Part shown: in pieces, positions 1 to 9,130 of the stretch
Layout of the letters: every line of letters begins with the position of its first letter
Position numbering within the stretch: position 1 is the first letter of the stretch
From: Ruegeria halocynthiae
Lineage (GTDB): Bacteria; Pseudomonadota; Alphaproteobacteria; Rhodobacterales; Rhodobacteraceae
Reading direction: 5' to 3'
Length of the DNA stretch: 64,000 nucleotides
Assembly: GCF_900106805.1 (NCBI RefSeq)
Contig: NZ_FNNP01000003.1
Coordinates: 1-64,000, forward strand
Program-made: the position numbers and the translations under genes
The notes under the pieces: model-generated
The model's database searches: none
What the model saw: the letters and a program-made list of their open reading frames with translations, nothing else
Told to the model about the DNA's origin: nothing

Positions 1-2
1 GC

Positions 3-65
3 CCACCGTCTCTCCGATGCGTCCAACCGTCTCTCCGGCCCGTCTCCACCGCCTCTCCGGTGCGT
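3..65. repeat. Short GC-rich tandem repeat at left edge
   Basis: Three imperfect units of about 20-22 bases share the core CCGTCTCTCCG (positions 6-16, 27-37 and, as CCGCCTCTCCG, 49-59), each followed by a CGT or TGCGT triplet. The repeat runs off the left edge, so its true copy number is unknown. It could be the start or end of a repetitive coding region lying to the left; no convincing gene was seen here. Confidence 0.45.
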
Positions 66-459
66 CACAAGCGCCTCAGCAGCGCCGGTGAAGGGCGTTC
101 TATGCCTTACCCAAACAAGGCGCAAGAGAAAAAATGCGTTTGATGAGATTTTTTTGAGTGCTTAACGTTTATGTATTTAATTCAGTACTTTACGACACAA
201 ACAACAACCGGATCTCGCCGAACGCTGCGAAACCCAAGCTGCCAATCCCTGCGAATGGTTCAGCACGTTTCGGCACAGCCCCTATATATAGTGAGCACAC
301 CTGATCCAGCTACAAGACTCAACCGACTCGTTCACGCCTGGATGATTCATTTTAGCAGTAGGAATCGCGCCTCGCGCCAAAAGATCCGGGGTCTTGCGCA
401 TTTCACCGGGATGCGTTCAGGTCGCAGCATAGATCAGCCGAAGAGCTTACAGACCGACC
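66..459. other. Intergenic region upstream of the pxp operon
   Basis: About 390 bases without a supportable gene. Positions 125-185 are strikingly AT-rich (runs of A and T) compared with the rest of the window and are the most likely place for the pxp promoter, but no clear -35/-10 pair was assigned. A 111-codon open frame across 171-506 overlaps pxpB and has no family resemblance. Confidence 0.4.
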
Positions 460-1209
460 ATGACACACGTTCTCAATTTCCCCCTTGTGCGCACCGTTGG
501 CTTTGACGGCCTACTGGTCACCTTTGCTGATACCATGACAGAAGCTTCGAACCGGGCTGCTCTGGCATTCCGCAGCGCGATAGAGAAGCTGGAACTGAGC
601 GGGGTGCTGGAAACCTCGGCCTCGTTGGCGTCTGCTTATATCCGCTTTGACCCGACCCGCCTGCCCCATACTGACGTCGACGATCAGGTCATGCAGCTGT
701 TGGATCAACGGGACTGGTACCGTGCTCCTCTACCCGACGGTCGGCGACTGATGCAGGTACCGACCGTCTACGGGACCGATCTTGCGCCGCAACTGGATGA
801 GGCGGCCGCGGCAGCGGGGCTGTCAGCGGCGGACGCCATCGAAAGGTTGAGCCAAACACGTGTCCGGGTGCTGACCATCGGGTTTGCCCCGGGACAGCCC
901 TATCTTGGCCCACTTGGGCCCGAATTCAACATTCCGCGCCTGAAGGAACTGACACCGATGGTTCCCGAGGGTGCGCTTGTACTGGCGATATCTCAGTTCG
1001 TGCTGTTCTCGGGGCCTACGCCAACTGGCTGGCGGCATATGGGGCAAACTGCATTTCGCTGTTTCCGCCCCGAGATGGCGCAGAGCTTTGCGCTCAACCC
1101 CGGCGATGAAATGCAGTTCGTGCCGGTCTCGCGCGATGAACTGGAAGGTATCCGCGCCACCTGCACTGACGGCAGCGGCGGCGCTACTTGCACGGAGATC
1201 CCCGCATGA
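460..1209 (+). CDS. pxpB: 5-oxoprolinase subunit PxpB (KipI family)
   Basis: A 249-residue protein of the KipI/allophanate hydrolase subunit 1 family, which with PxpC and PxpA forms the prokaryotic ATP-dependent 5-oxoprolinase that opens pyroglutamate to glutamate. The family signature is the C-terminal half, including GFAPGQPYLG (near residue 145) and the following P-rich segment. Length is normal for the family. The ATG at 460 opens an operon pxpB-pxpC-pxpA; the stop overlaps the pxpC start (ATGA at 1206-1209), implying translational coupling. The older name as a kinase-inhibitor (KipI) is less likely here because PxpA is encoded in the same operon. Confidence 0.93.
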   Translation: MTHVLNFPLVRTVGFDGLLVTFADTMTEASNRAALAFRSAIEKLELSGVLETSASLASAYIRFDPTRLPHTDVDDQVMQLLDQRDWYRAPLPDGRRLMQVPTVYGTDLAPQLDEAAAAAGLSAADAIERLSQTRVRVLTIGFAPGQPYLGPLGPEFNIPRLKELTPMVPEGALVLAISQFVLFSGPTPTGWRHMGQTAFRCFRPEMAQSFALNPGDEMQFVPVSRDELEGIRATCTDGSGGATCTEIPA

Positions 1210-2201
1210 CCTTGACGGTTCATCGCATCGGGCCTGCCTGCACCATTCAGGATCAGGGTCGTACGGGATATCTGGATCAGGGACTTTCCCGCTCGGGCGC
1301 AGCCGACGGGCTGGCTTTGTTTGAAGGCGCGGCGCTGCTGGGTCAAAGCCCTGAATGTGCGGCATTGGAGATGGCGGGCATGGGTGGTGAATTCGAAGCG
1401 ACCGCACTTACGACCATCGCCCTGACAGGAGCGCCGATGCAGGCCAGCATTGATGGCAGTCCAGTGGTCTGGAATGCCTCGCATCAGATGGAAGCGGGTC
1501 AGCGACTAACGATCGGTTCTGTCCTACAGGGAAGCTACGGCTATCTGCACGTGGGCGGCGGCATCGATACTGAAGTGTTTCTGGGATCGCGCGCGGCACA
1601 TCTGACGGCCAGAATCGGTAAGGCAGTTCAGGTGGGGGATCGCCTGCCGGCCACCGGCGCCGGATGCGTGGGGATGAAGCTGCGCCCCGATGACCGGTTC
1701 TCGGGCGGGGTGTTGCGCGTGGTGGCCAGTTTTCAGACCTCATTGTTTGATGACGAGACGCTGATGCGTTTCACCCAAACCGATTTTCAACGGGGTCCAA
1801 GGGCCAACCGGATGGGGATGCAGCTGGACAGCGAAGGAGAGGGCTTTGCCGCCAAGGGACAGTTAAACATTCTGTCCGAAGTCATTACCCCTGGCGACAT
1901 CCAAATGACCGGCTCCGGACACCCCTTTATCCTACTGCCGGAATGCCAGACCACCGGCGGTTATCCCCGTATTGCAACCGTCCTGCCCTGCGACATGCCT
2001 CGCGCAGCGCAGACCCCTCCGGGCGCGCGGGTCCGGTTCGAATTCGTCACGCTGGAACAGGCACTCGCGTTGCAGGCGGCATATGACGCCAATCTATCGC
2101 GCCTGCCCGGTCGCATTGAACCACTGGTTCGCGATCCGCATGACATTGCTGACCTGTTGTCCTACCAATTGATCAGCGGAATGATCTCTGCCACCGATTA
2201 A
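1206..2201 (+). CDS. pxpC: 5-oxoprolinase subunit PxpC (KipA family)
   Basis: Biotin-dependent-carboxyltransferase-like KipA family protein, 331 residues when started at the ATG overlapping the pxpB stop; an in-frame upstream ATG at 1188 lies inside pxpB and is less likely. Family features visible are the N-terminal GPACTIQDQGRTGY (residues 7-20), the GLSRSGAADG stretch, and the C-terminal RVRFE segment. It is the partner of PxpB; together they are thought to activate 5-oxoproline with ATP before hydrolysis by PxpA. It is followed by pxpA after 12 bases with a good ribosome binding site (AGGAGA). Confidence 0.93.
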   Translation: MTLTVHRIGPACTIQDQGRTGYLDQGLSRSGAADGLALFEGAALLGQSPECAALEMAGMGGEFEATALTTIALTGAPMQASIDGSPVVWNASHQMEAGQRLTIGSVLQGSYGYLHVGGGIDTEVFLGSRAAHLTARIGKAVQVGDRLPATGAGCVGMKLRPDDRFSGGVLRVVASFQTSLFDDETLMRFTQTDFQRGPRANRMGMQLDSEGEGFAAKGQLNILSEVITPGDIQMTGSGHPFILLPECQTTGGYPRIATVLPCDMPRAAQTPPGARVRFEFVTLEQALALQAAYDANLSRLPGRIEPLVRDPHDIADLLSYQLISGMISATD

Positions 2202-2213
2202 GGAGAATTGCCG

Positions 2214-2975
2214 ATGCCCCACGTCGATCTGAATGCCGATATGGGCGAAAGCTTTGGCCCCTGGAACATGGGCGATGACGATGCTCTGCTCAAGATCATC
2301 ACCTCGGCCAATATCGCCTGTGGCTTTCATGCCGGCGATCCGGATGTGATGGCCCGAACAATGGCGTTGGCGGCCGAGAACGGCGTGGGCATCGGGGCGC
2401 ATCCCGGATTTCCCGACCTGCAGGGCTTTGGCCGCCGCAATATGAAAGTGCCGCATGAAGCTTTACGCAATCTAATACGCTATCAACTGGGTGCGGCGAT
2501 AGGTATGGCCGCAGCGGTCGGCACAAAGGTGCGGCACCTCAAATTGCACGGGGCGCTTGCCAATATGTGTTCAGTTGATATCGACATGGCACGGGCTTGT
2601 TATCAAGGCGCACTGGATGTGGATCCGGATATCATCATCATGGTTCTGGCAGTTACCAAGCAGGAAGAGGCCGTGCGAGAACTGGGATGCAAATGGGTCG
2701 GTGAGATATTTGCTGACCGCGCTTACAATGATGATGGCACTCTGGTTGATCGTTCACTACCGCACGCAGTGATCCACGACCCCGCGCTTGCAGGGCCACG
2801 TATTCTAAACATGGTTCGCGAAGGCGCGATCATCACCGAATCCGGCAAACGGCTTGAGACATCGATCGATACGATCTGCCTGCACGGCGACGGCCCGACA
2901 GCGGTACAAATCGCGCAGTCCGTGCGCCAGAACCTGATCGAAGGCGGTGTCGAGGTGACAAAATTCATCCGCTAA
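2214..2975 (+). CDS. pxpA: 5-oxoprolinase subunit PxpA (LamB/YcsF family)
   Basis: LamB/YcsF family protein of 253 residues, normal length. Hallmarks are the N-terminal VDLNADMGESFG, SANIACGFHAGDP and GAHPGFPD motifs, which carry the Asp/His residues of the presumed metal-dependent hydrolase active site, and the C-terminal ICLHGDGP. It completes the PxpABC 5-oxoprolinase that recycles or catabolises pyroglutamate to glutamate. The start was taken as ATG 2214 because AGGAGA (2201-2206) sits at the right distance; an in-frame TTG at 2208 is too close to it. Third gene of the operon. Confidence 0.93.
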   Translation: MPHVDLNADMGESFGPWNMGDDDALLKIITSANIACGFHAGDPDVMARTMALAAENGVGIGAHPGFPDLQGFGRRNMKVPHEALRNLIRYQLGAAIGMAAAVGTKVRHLKLHGALANMCSVDIDMARACYQGALDVDPDIIIMVLAVTKQEEAVRELGCKWVGEIFADRAYNDDGTLVDRSLPHAVIHDPALAGPRILNMVREGAIITESGKRLETSIDTICLHGDGPTAVQIAQSVRQNLIEGGVEVTKFIR

Positions 2976-3104
2976 TCACATCACCGTAACTTTGGCCCCC
3001 CAAATCCAGACTGTTGCCCGCACAGGCTCCAGCGCCTAGCATGGCCACAAGTGCATGTTCTGAATGTCACAATTCCAAGCAATGCTGCGCAAGGAGATGA
3101 GCCA

Positions 3105-4352
3105 ATGTCTTTCGACCTGATGTCCTATGAGCCCCGGGGCGACAAGAAGAATTCAGACTTCTTCGCCGAATACCTGCCTAAGATCTATGAGCGCCGTATC
3201 AGTTCGGGTATCGCGGATCAGGTCGGTGCAATGCGGGCAATCGTCATGCAGGTCGAAACCAACGCGCTGTTCGACACTCTGGTCGAACTTTATGTGATGA
3301 CACCCTATCGCCACACGGCCAGCTATCTTGGCCAAACACACAAGTTCGCAGTGATGCATTCGCATACCGATTACCCAGCGCTGATCTTGATGGCCCCGCT
3401 CAGTCCGAGTTTTGAGGATTTCATTCCCCGCATCAACCGCATGTACCCGCTGGCGCGCAACACACCGCAAACCCGTTATGTGGGTGAAATCTATGGTGCA
3501 ACCGACCTGAAAGCGCTGACCGAAACGCTGGAGGATCAGAATATCCGATTCGAATATTCTGGAGACACCGAAAATCCGTTCTACACGCTCGACGGATACC
3601 GCTTTACGACGCCTTCGGATTTCACCTGCAATCGGGCGGGCTATTCCATCCATGACTTCAATGATACCGACAGCCTTGGCCTCGGCGATCGTGTACTGCT
3701 TAGCGACGCTGAGCAAACCCGGCTGGATCAAGCGGCGGCATTTGGTGCGGACAGCAAGATCTCATCCCTGATGCTAGGTGTCGACCACCTTGCCACCCGC
3801 GTTCTGGCAGGTGAGCGTGAGGATGCGATCCTCGAGTTTCTGACCATGGTTCCTTATTACTTTTGGGGGGCGTACAACATCTTCGATATGAACTCGTCAA
3901 CCAATGTGAACCGCAATGCCAACGTGGATGACGACAAGAAATCTCCTGCCAAGGTCTTTACCGCGAACAACACGCCATCCTTCGTGAACTCCTTCGCCAA
4001 ACTGCCTATGCCGACCGAGGATTTTGTCCGCAATTTCGGACGTCGGCTGCACCACATGGCGATCGAGATTCAGGACGGCGATCATGGCGCGGGCGAAAAG
4101 AATGTCGATTTCGTGGTCAACACGCTCAAAGACGAAGGCGTGCCGTTTCTGGCGCATGTGGTGGGAGAGTGCAAAGACGATCCGAACCTGAAACAGATCT
4201 TCTCGAAGCACTCGAAAAACACGCTGCTGATCACCGAGTACATCGAACGTTGTCACCACTACGACGGCTTTTTCACCAAGGATAACGTCGCGGCCCTGAC
4301 CGCCGCAGCCGGTCAAGACGAGCAGTATCAGCACGGCCACGTATTCGATTAA
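3105..4352 (+). CDS. VOC / 4-hydroxyphenylpyruvate dioxygenase-like protein
   Basis: A 415-residue protein resembling the vicinal-oxygen-chelate dioxygenases in its second half: GVDHLATRV (His at about residue 228), RRLHHMAIEI (His about 317) and LLITEYIER (Glu about 378) have the order and approximate spacing of the 2-His-1-Glu iron site of HPPD. The N-terminal half is not a recognisable HPPD domain, so the substrate cannot be named. ATG 3105 is chosen for the AAGGAG at 3091-3096; an upstream in-frame ATG (3051) has no such site. It lies 129 bases after pxpA on the same strand and may be cotranscribed. Confident of the metal-site family, not of function. Confidence 0.6.
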   Translation: MSFDLMSYEPRGDKKNSDFFAEYLPKIYERRISSGIADQVGAMRAIVMQVETNALFDTLVELYVMTPYRHTASYLGQTHKFAVMHSHTDYPALILMAPLSPSFEDFIPRINRMYPLARNTPQTRYVGEIYGATDLKALTETLEDQNIRFEYSGDTENPFYTLDGYRFTTPSDFTCNRAGYSIHDFNDTDSLGLGDRVLLSDAEQTRLDQAAAFGADSKISSLMLGVDHLATRVLAGEREDAILEFLTMVPYYFWGAYNIFDMNSSTNVNRNANVDDDKKSPAKVFTANNTPSFVNSFAKLPMPTEDFVRNFGRRLHHMAIEIQDGDHGAGEKNVDFVVNTLKDEGVPFLAHVVGECKDDPNLKQIFSKHSKNTLLITEYIERCHHYDGFFTKDNVAALTAAAGQDEQYQHGHVFD

Positions 4353-4453
4353 GGTATTTTGCGTCTAACCAAATCTGGCTCATGGGAATACGCGCTAGAC
4401 CAAAGAGTGAGGCAGCGTATCTACAGGCAAATCAAGTTCAAAACGACCTGTGT

Positions 4454-4484
4454 AAAAAAAGGGGCTGCGAGATCATCGCAGCCC
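4454..4484 (-). terminator. Rho-independent terminator after dac gene
   Basis: GGGCTGCG (4462-4469) and CGCAGCCC (4477-4484) form an 8-bp stem; on the minus strand the stem is followed by a run of seven T (A run at 4454-4460). It lies just beyond the stop of the minus-strand carboxypeptidase gene at 4515. Confidence 0.85.
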
Positions 4485-4514
4485 AGATCCATCCAGGAGA
4501 GAACATGTCGGGTC

Positions 4515-5912
4515 TTATGATGGCCCGATCATGAAACAGGTGACATTTCGTGCCTGCAGCCGGCGACATGCCAGATCGGCCTGTTCGCGGGTCATGCCTT
4601 GAAATGTTGCATCAAAGCCGCGCGAGTTCTGGTTGACCTTACGCAGTGTGCCTTCGAGCGTGGTCATCTCTGACAGGGCGGTTTTCAACAAAATCTTCTC
4701 GGCCTCATACCGCGTGGTGTATCGGCCAACGTTGACACCCCATAGATGCCCGCCCGAAGTAGATAGCCGGGTGACAACCTCGGGTTCCGGCTCGGGCTGA
4801 ATGGTGGGACTAGCCGATGCCAGAACCAGATCTTCACTTGGCGCTGCACCATTCGAGGGCGCGATGTCTGCGGCCGCAATAGCAGCAGCAATACCATCCT
4901 GAATCCGGGACTTATCCTTTTCAGCCGTTGCAGCAACCGATCCGGCAACCTGAACCGTTGCACCCGCCACAGGGCGCAGCACCGGGCGCAGGCTCTTCTT
5001 GGGCGGACCCACCTGGGCAACCTGAACCGTGCCCAACCCAGCGTTCCCGGCATAGGTCGGGCGGGCAGGTTTGCGGATGGGCGCGCGCGAGGGCGCGCGG
5101 CGGAAGCCCATATCCAACAATTCAGCAACACGGGCGTTGCGCGAAGCACCGGATTTGCCGCCAAATACAGTGGCAATGATGCGTTCATCCTTGCGCTTGG
5201 CCGAGGCGACCAGATTGAACCCTGCGGCGCGCGTATAGCCGGTCTTGATTCCATCGGCGCCCCGATACGCTGCCAGCAGGCGACGGTTGGTGTTTGGAAC
5301 GGTCTTGATCCCGGCATGAGTCGATTGGCGCGAGAACAGGTTGTAATATTGCGGATAATCATAAAGCAGGTGGCGGCCCAGCTCGGTCATATCCCGCGCA
5401 GTCGACAAATGACCCGCTTCGGTCAGGCCATGGGCATTCTTAAAGGTTGTCCGACTCATACCCATCGCCTTAGCGGTACGGGTCATGCGGCGGGCAAACG
5501 CCGCCTCGGAACCGCTCAGCGCGATACCGATGGCCGTAGCTGCATCATTGGCCGATTTCACCGCTGCCGCCCGGATCAGATAGCGGAATGCGATTTTCTG
5601 ACCGCTGCGCAGGCCCAGCTTGGAAGGAGGCTCTGCTGCTGCGGCCTTGGTGATGCGCACCTGTGTGTCCAAGGTTATCTCACCATTCCGCACCGCCTCG
5701 AACGCGATGTAGAGCGTCATCATCTTTGTCAACGATGCCGGGTGTAGCCTTGTGTCGGCATTACGGGAATGCAGCACCTCTCCGGTGCGCGCGTCGATAA
5801 CCATGGCCGCATAGGGTGCCGCCAAACCTTTCAATGGTGCAAAAACAAGCAGCCACAGAAATGCCATAATGAATAAGCCCATTCGGGCCGGAACTGTCCG
5901 CCGAATCTGCAC
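4515..5912 (-). CDS. D-alanyl-D-alanine carboxypeptidase with SPOR domain
   Basis: Penicillin-binding protein 5/6 (DacF/DacA) type peptidase that trims the terminal D-Ala from peptidoglycan pentapeptides. An N-terminal hydrophobic signal (about residues 10-31) precedes the catalytic domain with the three serine-peptidase motifs: SLTK, SAN (KSANDAA) and KTG (GIKTGYT). A low-complexity Pro/Ala linker (about 265-375) leads to a C-terminal SPOR domain (about 385-465) that should bind denuded septal glycan, suggesting a role at the division site. The 465-residue length fits the SPOR-bearing alphaproteobacterial form. The start is GTG at 5912 with AGAGG upstream. Monocistronic with its own terminator. 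Confidence 0.92.
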   Translation of the reverse strand: MQIRRTVPARMGLFIMAFLWLLVFAPLKGLAAPYAAMVIDARTGEVLHSRNADTRLHPASLTKMMTLYIAFEAVRNGEITLDTQVRITKAAAAEPPSKLGLRSGQKIAFRYLIRAAAVKSANDAATAIGIALSGSEAAFARRMTRTAKAMGMSRTTFKNAHGLTEAGHLSTARDMTELGRHLLYDYPQYYNLFSRQSTHAGIKTVPNTNRRLLAAYRGADGIKTGYTRAAGFNLVASAKRKDERIIATVFGGKSGASRNARVAELLDMGFRRAPSRAPIRKPARPTYAGNAGLGTVQVAQVGPPKKSLRPVLRPVAGATVQVAGSVAATAEKDKSRIQDGIAAAIAAADIAPSNGAAPSEDLVLASASPTIQPEPEPEVVTRLSTSGGHLWGVNVGRYTTRYEAEKILLKTALSEMTTLEGTLRKVNQNSRGFDATFQGMTREQADLACRRLQARNVTCFMIGPS

Positions 5913-6162
5913 GATTTTTGCCTCTGTCTGCCTCGCGCTGCCGGGTTTTCCCGGTCAGCATTTCTTATTTTGATAACCCTCAGGCTAACACAGAGACCGG
6001 CTTAAAGAAACTGAAAGCTGCAGGTTCGAAGATTACATACCCTCACAAATCGCGCTACATATGGTGGATAACTCCAACCCGAACACCATAACGGCGATTG
6101 CGCCGAAAATCAGGCAAGCTGCGCCATCGAATTTTCTGCAACTGATGTGAAACGGCAACAGG

Positions 6163-6864
6163 TCACGAAATCCGGGCTACCAGCGCCGCAAGATCACCAA
6201 GATCATGCAACTCGCAGAACCGTGGATTGGTGGTCGGAGTCTCCGCCTTCTCGATTTCCCACACCAGCCCATGGGGAACATACACGCCCCAGCACCCCGC
6301 ATCGATTGGTGCCACCACATCCGAGCGCATCGAGTTCCCGACCATCATAGAAGCCTCTGGCCCATCCCCATGCTGCGCAAATATCGACGCATAGGTCGCC
6401 GCCGTTTTTTCGGTCACGATCTCAACGCCGTCAAACAGATCACCCAAGCCCGATTGGGCCAACTTACGCTCTTGGTCGATCAAATCGCCTTTGGTGATCA
6501 ACAGAACCTTATGTGTCCCGGATACCGCTTCGATCGCGGCGCGCGCATGAGGAAGAAGTTCAATCGGATGGGCCAGCATCTCCTGGCCTGCCTCGATGAG
6601 TTGGCGGATCACGCGGGCCGGAACGCGGTCCTCGGTCACCTCGATTGCAGTTTCGATCATCGACAGGGTAAAGCCCTTGATACCATATCCATAGTGGCGA
6701 ATGTTCCGCGTTTCGGCCTTCAGCAGCCGATCCATCAGATGATCACGATCGGCATGATCAGCCAGAAGTTCGGCAAAATACTCCTGTGTCAGCTTAAAGA
6801 AGCGCTCGTTATGCCAAAGGGTATCGTCGGCATCGAACCCGATTGTGGTCAGCTTGTCCTGCAT
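6163..6864 (-). CDS. HAD family hydrolase
   Basis: A 233-residue haloacid-dehalogenase-superfamily phosphatase. Motif I is GFDADDTLWHN (the nucleophile Asp and the general acid Asp two residues on), motif II lies in VLLITKG, the Lys motif follows, and motif IV is in MVGNSMRSDVVAP. The cap is the alpha-helical C1 type. Substrate unknown; the DDTLW form is common among HAD proteins acting on small phosphorylated metabolites. It is transcribed divergently from clpS across a 92-base gap containing TATATAAG-like sequence. Confidence 0.85.
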   Translation of the reverse strand: MQDKLTTIGFDADDTLWHNERFFKLTQEYFAELLADHADRDHLMDRLLKAETRNIRHYGYGIKGFTLSMIETAIEVTEDRVPARVIRQLIEAGQEMLAHPIELLPHARAAIEAVSGTHKVLLITKGDLIDQERKLAQSGLGDLFDGVEIVTEKTAATYASIFAQHGDGPEASMMVGNSMRSDVVAPIDAGCWGVYVPHGLVWEIEKAETPTTNPRFCELHDLGDLAALVARIS

Positions 6865-6956
6865 CGCAATTCCGTCTGGTTGCTCTTTTCTCCGGCCACA
6901 GTGACGTTATATAAGCCGTGAAACAAACCGAAGCCTGAATCGGATTCTCTCAAGCA

Positions 6957-7298
6957 ATGCTCGAAGACCAATGGACGATGTCTGACAAACCGGACGAGGG
7001 CGACGAGACGTCGATCCTTGTCCAGACGCGTCCCAAAACCAAGCGCCCACCGCTGTATAAGGTCCTGTTGCTGAACGACGACTATACCCCGATGGAATTC
7101 GTGGTTCACGTACTCGAACGATTCTTCGGCATGACCCATGCGCAGGCTTTCGAAATTATGCTTATCGTTCACAAAAAGGGCGTCGCCGTTGTCGGTGTAT
7201 TCAGCCACGAAATCGCAGAGACCAAAGTGGGTCAGGTGATGGATTTTGCCCGTCGGCATCAGCATCCGCTGCAATGCACAATGGAACGCGAAGAATAA
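6957..7298 (+). CDS. clpS: ATP-dependent Clp protease adaptor ClpS
   Basis: ClpS delivers N-degron substrates to ClpAP. The core is unmistakable: [15 protein letters not shown] (the ligand-pocket Asn-Asp and Asp-Tyr-Thr residues), VVHVLERFF and the conserved AxxxMLxVHxxG region, ending in [10 protein letters not shown]. Normal length (113 residues, or 106 from the alternative ATG at 6978; neither start has a strong ribosome binding site). It is transcribed away from the HAD gene and is followed closely by the RsmC-like methyltransferase. clpA is not in this window. Confidence 0.95.
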   Translation: MLEDQWTMSDKPDEGDETSILVQTRPKTKRPPLYKVLLLNDDYTPMEFVVHVLERFFGMTHAQAFEIMLIVHKKGVAVVGVFSHEIAETKVGQVMDFARRHQHPLQCTMEREE

Positions 7299-7324
7299 CA
7301 CGCCTCCGCAAACCGGGTTTACCC

Positions 7325-8287
7325 ATGTCCTCTCGCCTCAACCTTGCACTGAACAGCGGGCTCAGCCTGTCACAACCGCTGACGGTGCTAGCCCCAACCG
7401 CTGATCACGACCTTTCAGACCTGCCGCGCGAAACGCAGGTGGTGCAGCCGTTCAAGCCATTCCACGATCATTTTTCTGCCCAAGGCTTTGCGGTGATCCC
7501 GGAAAGCCACGACCCCTGTCAGAATGCCATCGTTTTTCTGCCACGCGCCAAGGCTCTGGCGCGTGCTCTGGTGTATCAGGCTTGCAAGCGCGCCAGTGGA
7601 GTGGTTGTGGTGGACGGCGCCAAGACTGATGGCATCGACAGCCTGCTGAAAGACATCCGCAAACGCGTGGTGGTCGAGGGGCCGATCTCAAAAGCGCATG
7701 GCAAGATCATCTGGTTTCCGTCAGATGCTACAGCCTTTGCCGACTGGGCTGCACCCAAGACGCAGATGGCGGATGGTTTTCAGACTGCACCCGGCGTGTT
7801 TTCCGCCGATGGGATTGATCCGGCCTCGGCGCTTTTGCTGAAGTCGCTGCCAAAGAAGCTCGGCTCCCGTATCGCCGATCTGGGTGCTGGCTGGGGATTT
7901 CTGTCTGCCAACCTGATCAACGATTCGCTACGCAGCCTGCATCTGGTCGAGGCGGATTATACCGCCCTGACCTGCGCCCGCGTTAATGTCAGCGCCGCTT
8001 GCGCACAATTTCACTGGGCGGATGCCACAATATGGGCCGCACCTGAACCGCTGGACACGGTGGTAATGAATCCGCCCTTTCACACTTCTCGCAGCGCCGA
8101 TCCTGCCTTGGGTCAGGGCTTTATTGTTAGCGCCGCCCGCAACTTGAAACGCACCGGCAGCCTGTGGATGGTCGCCAATCGCCACCTCCCTTATGAAGCC
8201 GCGCTCGGCACCGCATTCGCCCAGGTCCAGGAAGTGGCCGGGGATAACAGGTTCAAGGTTTTCCACGCCTCTCGCCCTAAGGCGTAA
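7325..8287 (+). CDS. RsmC-like class I SAM methyltransferase
   Basis: A 320-residue methyltransferase resembling RsmC/RlmG, with an N-terminal degenerate domain and a C-terminal Rossmann SAM domain: motif I is IADLGAGWGF, and the catalytic motif IV is VVMNPPFH, the N-P-P-F/Y type used for exocyclic amine methylation of guanine. This makes 16S rRNA G1207 N2-methylation the likeliest role, although RlmG-type activity cannot be excluded. Start at ATG 7325, 26 bases after clpS; an upstream frame continuing into clpS is not used. Probably cotranscribed with clpS. Confidence 0.82.
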   Translation: MSSRLNLALNSGLSLSQPLTVLAPTADHDLSDLPRETQVVQPFKPFHDHFSAQGFAVIPESHDPCQNAIVFLPRAKALARALVYQACKRASGVVVVDGAKTDGIDSLLKDIRKRVVVEGPISKAHGKIIWFPSDATAFADWAAPKTQMADGFQTAPGVFSADGIDPASALLLKSLPKKLGSRIADLGAGWGFLSANLINDSLRSLHLVEADYTALTCARVNVSAACAQFHWADATIWAAPEPLDTVVMNPPFHTSRSADPALGQGFIVSAARNLKRTGSLWMVANRHLPYEAALGTAFAQVQEVAGDNRFKVFHASRPKA

Positions 8288-8324
8288 GGGCAGTTAACCT
8301 GCGCCAGAACTCAGGAGGATTCGC

Positions 8325-9125
8325 ATGTCCTTTTCAATCGCGGGCAAGACCGCAATCGTCACCGGCAGCGCCAACGGCATCGGGCTGGCCATTGGGCGTC
8401 ACTTCGCGGATGCGGGCGCCAATGTCATGTTCGCGGACATGGACGAAAAGCGCCTGACAGAAGAGCTGGGTGAACAGGCCGATGACAGCAACATCCGTTA
8501 TTTCGCTGGCGATTTGCGCGAAAAACTGACCATTGCCAATCTGCTCTCGGCCACACTGGATGCGTTCGATCAGGTTGATATCCTGATCAACGGCGCGCGA
8601 CAGGTGATCCAGTCGGACCCGTTGGATACGGATGACGACACTGTGCGCACACTACTGAATCAGAACCTGATGCCCGCGCTGAGGCTCAGCCAGCTGGTCG
8701 CGAAACGGTTCATCAAACAGGCCGATGGAAATGACGAAAGCCCCGCAGGGTCGATCATCAACCTGTCCTCGATTGCGGCACGGCGGACCCATCCCGATCT
8801 GATGGCCTATTCCGTCTCGACCGCCGCGCTGGATCAGATGACCCGTTCGTTGGCCGTTGCTCTTGCCCCGAACCATATCCGCGTGAATTCGATCGCGCTG
8901 GGGTCGGTGATGAGCGCCTCATTACAATCCACACTCAGGGAAAACCGCGACTTCCGCGATGACATCGAAAAGCATACTCCGCTGGCCCGCATCGCCGCCC
9001 CGAACGAACTGGCCGAGACTGCCCAGTTCCTCGCATCGGACGCGGCCGGGTTCATGACTGGGCAAATCCTGACCATTGATGGCGGCCGGACCTTGCTGGA
9101 CCCAGTTGCGGCCCCGGCCCATTGA
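8325..9125 (+). CDS. SDR family oxidoreductase
   Basis: Short-chain dehydrogenase/reductase of 266 residues. It has the classical glycine motif TGSANGIGLAIG for NAD(P) binding, the NNAG equivalent written INGAR, the catalytic Ser (NLSSIAARR) and an active-site segment in which the usual YxxxK reads YSVSTAAL: the Tyr is present but the Lys position is Thr/Ala. The missing catalytic Lys suggests altered or lost dehydrogenase chemistry. A strong AGGAGG precedes the ATG. The stop overlaps the upstream TTG of hemF, so the pair is probably cotranscribed. Confidence 0.85.
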   Translation: MSFSIAGKTAIVTGSANGIGLAIGRHFADAGANVMFADMDEKRLTEELGEQADDSNIRYFAGDLREKLTIANLLSATLDAFDQVDILINGARQVIQSDPLDTDDDTVRTLLNQNLMPALRLSQLVAKRFIKQADGNDESPAGSIINLSSIAARRTHPDLMAYSVSTAALDQMTRSLAVALAPNHIRVNSIALGSVMSASLQSTLRENRDFRDDIEKHTPLARIAAPNELAETAQFLASDAAGFMTGQILTIDGGRTLLDPVAAPAH

Positions 9126-9130
9126 TCCAC

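Noticed and set aside
171..506. Open frame upstream of pxpB
   Set aside because: Overlaps the pxpB start and has no family resemblance or ribosome binding site.
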